Assembly: GCA_024449915.1 (NCBI GenBank)
Contig: JAMZAV010002035.1
Coordinates: 107,005-171,004, forward strand
DNA from: Sweltsa coloradensis
Lineage: Eukaryota; Arthropoda; Insecta; Plecoptera; Chloroperlidae
Length of the DNA: 64,000 bases
Reading direction: 5' to 3'
A program made the position numbers and the translations under genes. Position 1 is the stretch's first letter. Each line of letters opens with the position of its first letter. Below, in pieces: positions 57,629-64,000 of the stretch. The notes beneath the pieces were generated by a model. The model was not told the DNA's origin, made no database searches, and was given only the letters and a program-made list of their open reading frames with translations.

Positions 57629-59047
57629 AAAAAAACAACCCCCTCAAAATACACAGATATTTGGGCCTAGGGTATAGTTCCCAAATCATGTAAATTATTT
57701 GTTAAAATCATCAATTTCTTTAGCATGATTGTGAAACAACCCTACAACAACTCCCACCCCCCAAACCCCCCAAAAAACAAGATAATGGTGGGATAGTTTT
57801 CCAAAATTATGTAAAATATTTGAAAAACCATCATTTTCTCTTATACGTCTTAAGGTGGGATTCCAATGCTACGGCTGATACGACTATAGCCGCGCGGCTG
57901 CAAACACTAAATGAGATCACACTGCTTTATAGTTAAATGAATGGAACCCGTTCCAATGTCGCGTCGGTGGCCGCGCGACTGACGCGACTCTTGTGAGACG
58001 GCTTGAGCCGGACGACTCGACTGCCTCCTGTAGCAGTATAGCCGCAGCCGCCACGCGATCGGAAGTGTTTTCCTATATTAAATAATAGAACTATTGACAA
58101 AACGTAATTGAACTGGTCAATATTCAAGCGGAAAAACTTCCTAGACACTGATGCATCGTCCAAAAGATGTCTTTGTATTAGAATACTTTGAAATCCCTCC
58201 TCGTCCCTCGCCAAGTACATTGGTTTAGGGACACTTCTTTTTAATTGATTTAGCATATTTAGTAACTATTATTCCTCTTCCTCTTCTTCGAGAAAATACG
58301 CTACCATCAGTGTTTCCTCCATGCCAATCACGTGGCGACTGAAACAAAAGTCGCGGGATTGGAATTTGAACAAGCGGCTCTGATCGCGCGACTCGGACCG
58401 CGCGGCTATAGTAGTTTCAGTCGTCGCATTGGAATTGCACCTTTAAGACCATCCCAAAAAAATATGTAGGTCTAATTTTTATTATTTATTTAAATTCTTT
58501 TTAATTTTTGTCATTGTTGTAGCCTTGTAGGCCATGGACATTATTGGGTGTGTAGGGCCTAATGTGCTGTGTGTGCACAATGATTCTAGTTATCAGAAAA
58601 TATAATTTTGATACCAGAGCGGAAAATTTCAAATTTTGTAGGCTACTAGGCCCTATGTATTTTACGTTATTCTGATAAATGCTTATCAACAAAATTTTGA
58701 TCCCCCCATTTTTTATATCCGTGGGCCCAAAGTGACAGACATATTTTTTGAAACCCATCATGTAGGCTACCTATCGCAAAACTGCTTTTATGAAAAAGCG
58801 GATTTTTTTGGCTCAAAAGTCAAAATGCTATCTCTACCTAATACTGGATCCCAGCCCCAACTTAATCAAATCTACGGAAGCTTTAATTTATTGTTGCTTA
58901 TTTCACAATTAAGGTAAAAGAACGTGATGGCTACCCGCAGTTTATCTGTTTGACGTGCGCTGCAAATCTGGATATCGCTTTTAATTCATACAACTTGCTG
59001 TCGCAAGCGACACAAAAACAAGTGAATTCCATCCAGTTCCAAATGGG
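52427..59047 (+). CDS. ZAD-domain zinc-finger protein, N-terminal part (two exons)
   Basis: Exons 52427-52801 and 58914-59047 join in phase 0 at a GTGAGT donor and TTAAG acceptor to give one ZAD (zinc-finger associated) domain: CRICLKE ... FDIAAKIALVCPTLRK then VKERDGYPQFICLTCAANLD, that is, C-x2-C in exon 1 and C-x2-C in exon 2, with the usual following helix (FNSYNLLSQATQKQ). ZAD mediates dimerisation in nuclear DNA-binding C2H2 proteins. The start at 52427 follows a CTCAG acceptor, so a 5' non-coding exon probably lies upstream. Exon 2 ends in phase 2 at GTAAGT; C2H2 fingers must lie further on and were not found before 64000. The first 40 residues hold two KxEP SUMO-type sites. Confidence 0.8.
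53138..54003. mobile_element. hAT-type MITE, 866 bp
   Basis: Ends TAGGGTTGCCAG and its inverse; subterminal TCCCGTATT boxes on both sides. Perfect 8-bp duplication GCTGAGTA (53130-53137, 54004-54011). It lies in the intron of the ZAD gene. Confidence 0.9.
54498..57409 (-). mobile_element. Helentron-like family B copy, interrupted
   Basis: Minus strand: from TTGGATGAGCGTAGCGGAGC (57409) to CGCTCATCCA, hairpin and TTTTCCTAG (54498). Asymmetric inverted repeat and CTAG end are as in family A, but the interior differs: an array of about 150-bp units with CGTAAAATTGCGATTTTC and ATAATTTTTCGATTACGCTC. Split by a 2.1 kb insertion at 54947-57062. Confidence 0.55.
54947..57062. mobile_element. 2.1 kb insertion of unknown class
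   Basis: Interrupts a family B unit: AGAATA before and ATATATTAATTC after it, which together restore the intact AGAATATATTAATTC, giving a duplication of about 3 bp (ATA). It begins near TGTGATAAACCTCCACC and ends near GTCGCGTTACA, so a solo LTR (TG...CA) is possible. No inverted ends, no long frame. GC content is higher than the surroundings. Confidence 0.5.
57853..58442 (-). mobile_element. PIF/Harbinger element, deleted, 590 bp
   Basis: Ends AGGTGGGATTCCAATG and the inverse of AGGTGCAATTCCAATG with TTA on both sides (57850-57852, 58443-58445), the Harbinger target. Subterminal ATAGCCGCGCGGCT boxes on both sides. Retains a piece of transposase gene. Confidence 0.85.
58075..58256 (-). pseudogene. 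Harbinger transposase N-terminal remnant
   Basis: Minus-strand frame from 58256: DDASVSRKFFRLNIDQFNYV matches the region before the DDE domain in Harbinger/HARBI1 proteins (FR(M/L)..E.FDYLL). Only about 60 residues; the DDE domain is deleted. Confidence 0.5.
58914..59047 (+). CDS. ZAD protein exon B
   Basis: 44 codons plus two bases. Gives the second Cys pair (ICLTCAANL) and the long helix of the ZAD domain. Acceptor TTAAG, donor GTAAGT. The frame is clean. Confidence 0.82.
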
Positions 59048-60072
59048 GTAAGTGATCAATCTTCTTATGTCTTGTTTTCTTACCATTTCTTATCTTTCTT
59101 CTTAACTTCTTTACAAGCCAGAGTGAAAGATTCTATAGTATTATGCCTGATGTATACCTGGAATTTAGAAGAAAACCTTTGCATTTTGGAAAATATCAGG
59201 CCTACATCCTTAATCTATCTGTATAATGAAACCTCTGAACAGTGTCGACCTGACCATACAAATTCGGGGCCATGGGCCCCGCGAGAAATAGGTGGGTGGG
59301 TGGTCAGGTCAGGGGGATGGGGTGGCGGTGGGGGGTGGACGGTTGTTGTTTGGACGTAAGTAAGTAGGTCATTAATCATTGAGTGTTTGCTGCATAAAAT
59401 GAGCTATAAAAGAAATAGTATCATGCCTATATGAAAACTTCCCCAACAAGCCAATACTCGTGTCAGATGGGAATGTAATTGTGATGGGTTTTAAAATGCG
59501 CGCTCAAAAGATCGTGCCAAAATAAACTGAAAAAGAACAAGGTCAAACCAAATGCGCGGTACCACCAAGCATCTAATATTTTTTCTGTAACCATTACTAC
59601 CAGTGGTGACCGGTGGGTATTGGTGTCCGCATGGGGTGGGGGGCAGGTGCCCCCCTCTGGGTTTGCTTCCAAGATCCCTGGCCAAGCTTTTAAAAATTTG
59701 ATGGTCCTTTTTTTTTTTGGTTTTCTTGGGGCCAAAATTTTTGTTAAAAACCCAATTGAGCAAAAGGGACAAGACCTTCAGGACAGAAGTGCCCACCACC
59801 CAGGGGAGCAAGGTACGGCTGCTCCAGTAGCCTGAGGGGGGGGGGGCAAAGAATGAAATTATTGAAAAAAAATAACGAGGGGGATAAAGAAAACATCGGC
59901 AATTTGAAAGAGGGTGTCACTGTAATGGGAATTAATACAAAAAACCATGAAATACAAATAACAATTGTAGCCTAAGGCCCCTACAAATTATAATAAAAAA
60001 TCAAGGACAAACCCAAAAAAATGAAAAAAATTTTACTCACTGGCCGGTCTGGTCCGTATTTTTTTTTTAAAG

Positions 60073-60161
60073 CTATCTTACCAAGAAGTATCGACAATAC
60101 TTTTCAGTCTATCTATCCAGATACACCTATTGCTATCTTCGATGACAAAAGAAATGTACAG
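60073..60161 (+). CDS. possible further exon of the ZAD gene
   Basis: A T-rich tract and AAAG precede an open stretch (PRSIDNTFQSIYPDTPIAIF) that ends at ACAG/GTAAAT. The exon-like borders are good, but the phase does not match exon B and no domain is seen. Confidence 0.2.
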
Positions 60162-60209
60162 GTAAATAAACCCCAAACTCTATTATTTATATGCATATAT
60201 TATTTTAGA

Positions 60210-60975
60210 CTAGGAAAACGCTTAAGTCCCGCCGCGTTGTTGGATGAGCGTAATTGGTGCATTTAGCTGCCATGTGTTATGCGGATTTTCTGTTGTTCTG
60301 TGAAAAAATTAAGTACTATCTTGAAGATTTTTTTTAAATTAAATTAAATTAAATAAAAAATAAACTTAATTTTTAATTTTTTTAATTAATCGTATGAATT
60401 TTAAAAAATTGAAAAAACGAAAAATTGCAATTTCCAAAAGAAATAATTTTTCGATTGCGCTCAATTTTTCACACGAATATTTTAATTCATAAATATAAGG
60501 TTCTGTGAAAAAAGTATTACAATAAAATAAAGCATGTAGGTGTATAAGTTAAAAAAATGTTTTAAAAAAGAAAAAAACCCACAAAATTTATATTTTCATG
60601 TAAATAATTTTTCAATTGCGCTCAAATTTCACACGGATATCTTAATTCATAAAATTAAGGTTCTGTGAAAAAATCATAAAAATCGGATTAAGCATGTAGG
60701 TGTATAAGAAAAATAAATTTTCAAAAAATCTTTTAAAATTGCGATTTCATGAGAAATAATTTTTTGATTGCGCTCAAAAACGTGGCAGTTCTAAGTTCAG
60801 AGATTTCGAAGGCCACCATAAAATTTCATCGCAACTTGAGTATCGGTTTAGCCGATATCGTGCTGACAAACACACAAAAATACAAAAAAAGAAGAAAAGA
60901 AAAAAAAAACATTCCGGATTTTTTTCTCCAGTGTAGTGAAATGGAATCTTCGCTTCGCTCGCTACGCTCATCCAA
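60210..60975 (-). mobile_element. Helentron-like family B copy, complete, 766 bp
   Basis: Minus strand from TTGGATGAGCGTAGCGAGCG (60975) to CGCTCATCCAAC, hairpin AACGC..GCGTT and TTTTCCTAG (60210). Three internal units near 60410, 60570 and 60720 of about 155 bp. It is the reference copy for family B. Confidence 0.6.
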
Positions 60976-63900
60976 ATAGGCCTAGTTTAGTTGTGAATTA
61001 AAATATTGATTTCATTTTTATATATTAGGCCTAATATTAAAAATTGAGAAGGGTACATATGTCGCCTAAATATCCTGGTAATGTCAGTTCGACTGCACAA
61101 AAACTACATTATTTTGATGTTGTACCTAGCCCACTACTTTTTTTCTAAAACGCACCAAATGCACTCTAAAAACCTGATTTAAAAAAATTCGCCTGCGGCG
61201 CGTGAAGGGCAAAGGCGAAGGTTTAAAACAATTTGCGATTTTTGCCCGCCCCGGACAAGATTTCTGAGCCCCCATCCCGTGGGATGTTATTTTGCCACAC
61301 GTATCCGGGGCTCGCCTGAAAACATTTTTTAAGCCACCAAATTTTGGGGAAATATTAAAAAAATATATGCCATCACATGGGTTCATGGGCGCAAATTTGC
61401 CCTTATTGATGTCTGGATTTATGTTTAATTTGTACCCACAATCGATTTCTTACTGATGAACGTTTTTTAAAATTTTAAGTGTCCATTGAAACATGCTTGA
61501 TGAATTTGGCTGAAATTCATAATATATACTTTTAATAGTTGCTTTTTAATAATACAACAAGCAAAGGGGGGGTTACCAGTTTACTTTCGGGTTTTTTCGA
61601 AATAAAAAAAAAGTAAACCCTACCTTTAACATTGAAACCTGAAAAAACTTACTTTTTCCGCCCAAAAAGGTAACCATCCAAAACCGCAAGTAAATATGAC
61701 AAAATTTAGTATCAATTGCAGGAAATTTAAAACACTAAAAAGGGAAAAAAGTATTTGAAAAACATGTTACCATACGGATTTTGTTTTTTTACGCCCAAAA
61801 ATAAGTTATAATTGTGATAAAAAGGACGTCAGTGAGGTTTTGGGCAACGTGGTGCGTCACTCGAAGCGCGCGCGAGACCAAGGGCAGTGAACTGTGGGGG
61901 GGGGGGGACCCAAAATTTAAAAAGGGGGTTTGGCTGCCTTTCCCTATGACAGCGGGGGTTGGGATTGTTTACTTATGCTGCTGGATATACTTTCGTTCGG
62001 ATAAAAAATCAAAAATTTGGCCTGGGCCCTAGAAATACTAAAAATACTCGCGGGCGGAATTTTATCCACCCTTTTTCATTTTAAATTGATTTTAAAAATA
62101 AAAACCCCTGGGGTGTTTTTTCATTGCTAGCCACCCATTTCAAAATTGCCCTTTTTGTTGTGAATGTGGGCCCTACATTAACTACCAAACTTAAAATAAA
62201 ATTGAAGCACGCTTTCAGAATAAAATTAACAGCGAAAGATAAATTTGATTGGGAAAAGGAACCAGTGATTCTAGAATCTCTGAGGGGCCCCCTAAACGAT
62301 TTGTGGGGGCCGTCCCCCCGGAAAATTTTTCACCCACTCACGACCCGTTTGGTTTTGGGGCCCGGGTAAAAAATTAGGCCAGTAAGAAAACATAAAAATT
62401 TAGTTTTCCATATTAGATACCGCGTCAGTGGGCCAAACTACAAAATAAGTAAAAACACGGTTGGTAACATTTTTAGAGTATCCCTGATAATTTATGGACA
62501 AAAATTTCATTCTACAGTCTGCCCTATGCAAAAAAGATTGTTTTAAGAATGTATGATGTAAAAATCAAATAAAAAATATGCATAAAAAAACCACTAAAAA
62601 CATACAAAACTAACATAAACTCCCTTTTGGAGGTTAGGCTTATGACGTAAAAAGCAAATGTTGAGGGGGAAAAAGTCCTTTATTTGAGTAATTTCCTTTT
62701 AAAAAATTATAAAATCATGAAAATAAAGATGGAAAGAGCCAAAAAATTAAAAAAGTTTTTCCCAGCGGGACTCGAACCCGGGACCCCCCTTTGATTTGAA
62801 AAAGAGGCGTAGCCGTTGGGCCTTAGCACCACGGCGATCGGCGTCCAAGCGATGCGTGCGGTTCCCTTTAACCCAGCAGATGTGCACCCGACTCAAACGA
62901 GCGTAAAAAATTTTGTGATGTCAAAAAGGACCTTTTAATACTTTTTAAACCTTCTGCCATATTTATTTAATGTAATTTCGTCTGGGAAAAAGCAAAAATA
63001 CCAACTAAGTTTTTTGGATGAAACACTTTCAGGTGGCAGATTCTCTCGGAGGTTTCTATCCAAATCGCGAAGCAGAGGCAGAAAGGGGCTGGGGCCGTGT
63101 TGCCAAACCCCAAAATTACCAGGTTTTGGCCAAATCTCAAGAAGAAGTTTCCAACTATTTCATAGTATATTTATTTTCAAAAAAACATGAGGACAATCTA
63201 TTGTAGTTTAATGTTTTTAACGAACACAATTTACTTTGTCCATAGGGGCCCCTTAGCCTACTTTAGTGATTTGGTTATTTGGGTGAGACGTTTTGATTTC
63301 TAGGTTTTCAAATCTGAACTAGACATTTCGACTGTCCAAAAGAGATGCAAAAAAATATATTTTCCTAAAAGTAAACAATAAAAAAAAATAAAAACTTTGA
63401 GTGTAGTAAAAATAAAAATACTTTTAAAATTTTTGAAAAAAATACCAAGTTGGACCATTTTTTAAGGGTAGGTGAAAAAATATTTTACTTTTGAGTCCCA
63501 TGGTACACCACTGAGCACTTTAATGGGGTTTGGGAATTTTTTGCGAGTAAATACTTATTGTTTTTTTACCTGCAATATTCGTCTGAGTTTTTAAAAGAAT
63601 AGGCCCTACCATCCTGGATATCGAATTTTGCCGTCACAATAAAGGGTTGCGAAAGGAAGATGCGGTGGGGGGGGTAAAATTATTATCTCAGTAATAAAAA
63701 AACCCAAAAACGCCCAACTTGTTGGAATCAGAAGCTTTGACTAAAGGGCAAAAAAAGGGGGTAATATTTTGAAGGGTTTCCCTTTAAAAATTCCTTTTGT
63801 GGTTTTTTTTAGTTTTGAGTACGACGACACAAAAAACACAATTTTGGGATTTTATTCAGCCCATATTTTTTTTTAAAACCACCAAATCATTCTGAAAACC

Positions 63901-64000
63901 TGATTTTCAAAAATTTTCGCCTTTAGCGCTTTGTTTGGGGGGGTTGCCCTGTGTTGCCCAAAAAAAGACAAATTGTGTTTTTGTCCCCCCAAAAAACCCC
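60976..64000. other. repeat-like, low-complexity tail, no gene seen
   Basis: Repeat pieces with AAAACGCACCAAA near 61140 and AAAACCACCAAA near 63875. Frequent runs of A, G, C and T (for example G10 at 61897) and no splice-bounded frame. Base accuracy looks poor. Confidence 0.5.
62762..62845 (-). repeat. tRNA-like SINE head
   Basis: Minus strand: GCCGTGGTGCTAAGGCCCAA then GGGTTCGAGTCCCGC (B box and T stem). No paired acceptor or anticodon arm. Confidence 0.5.

Larger units (their letters stand above)
54060..57850. repeat. C-rich/A-rich satellite-like repeat, interrupted
   Basis: Units of about 150-200 bp with CATAATTCTCTCTCATA, ACTTAAGACTAACCCC and AACCACCCCC at about 54100, 54335, 57540 and 57700-57850. 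The array is split at 54498-57409 by a Helentron-like element. Contains C26 at 57593-57618 followed by an A-run. Confidence 0.6.

Noticed and set aside
57463..57670. Open frames with Gly- or Pro-runs
   Set aside because: Produced by the C26/A17 homopolymer; no real coding signal.

Overview
This window is animal nuclear DNA. It is AT-rich, has introns and is crowded with transposable elements. It carries a spliced gene for a mitochondrial ribosomal protein, a spliced ZAD-type zinc-finger gene fragment, and metazoan DNA transposons and LINEs. The short palindrome AGGCCT (often as TAGGCCTA) recurs throughout. The repeat mix suggests a marine invertebrate, perhaps a deuterostome such as an echinoderm, but the species cannot be fixed from sequence alone.

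Layout: (1) 497-21622 (+) is MRPL2 (mitochondrial uL2m), with five exons and a 16.8 kb first intron. That intron holds a pogo/Tigger element with an intact 655-aa transposase nested inside a second pogo-like element, a run of Helentron-like elements on both strands, and several MITEs. Several exons read through only if single bases are added or removed, mostly in homopolymers, which points to sequence errors rather than gene death. (2) 21.6-34.4 kb has no gene I can support. It holds hAT-type MITEs with target-site duplications, SINEs including two copies of a 5S rRNA-derived SINE, and LINE scraps. (3) 34519-34633 is a possible first exon with a mitochondrial-type leader. (4) 35637-41235 is a 5.6 kb element with terminal inverted repeats of about 470 bp. 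It carries one frame-disrupted gene for a Cys-rich protein that resembles no transposase family I can name; a 1.66 kb fold-back element sits in its left repeat. This is the best candidate for something undescribed. (5) 42114-46909 is a nested hAT / pogo-like / LINE stack. (6) 47.9-52.1 kb holds a TTAA-flanked MITE and a 1.8 kb hAT element. (7) 52427-59047 (+) is a ZAD-domain gene, two exons split by a 6.1 kb intron full of nested repeats; its zinc-finger exons lie downstream or beyond the window. (8) The last 3-4 kb is low-complexity and homopolymer-rich and I find no gene there.

Most of the window is mobile DNA. The host genes are two or three, and their exons are islands between insertions. 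Many insertions can be dated relative to one another because intact target-site duplications or an uninterrupted second copy show the empty site.
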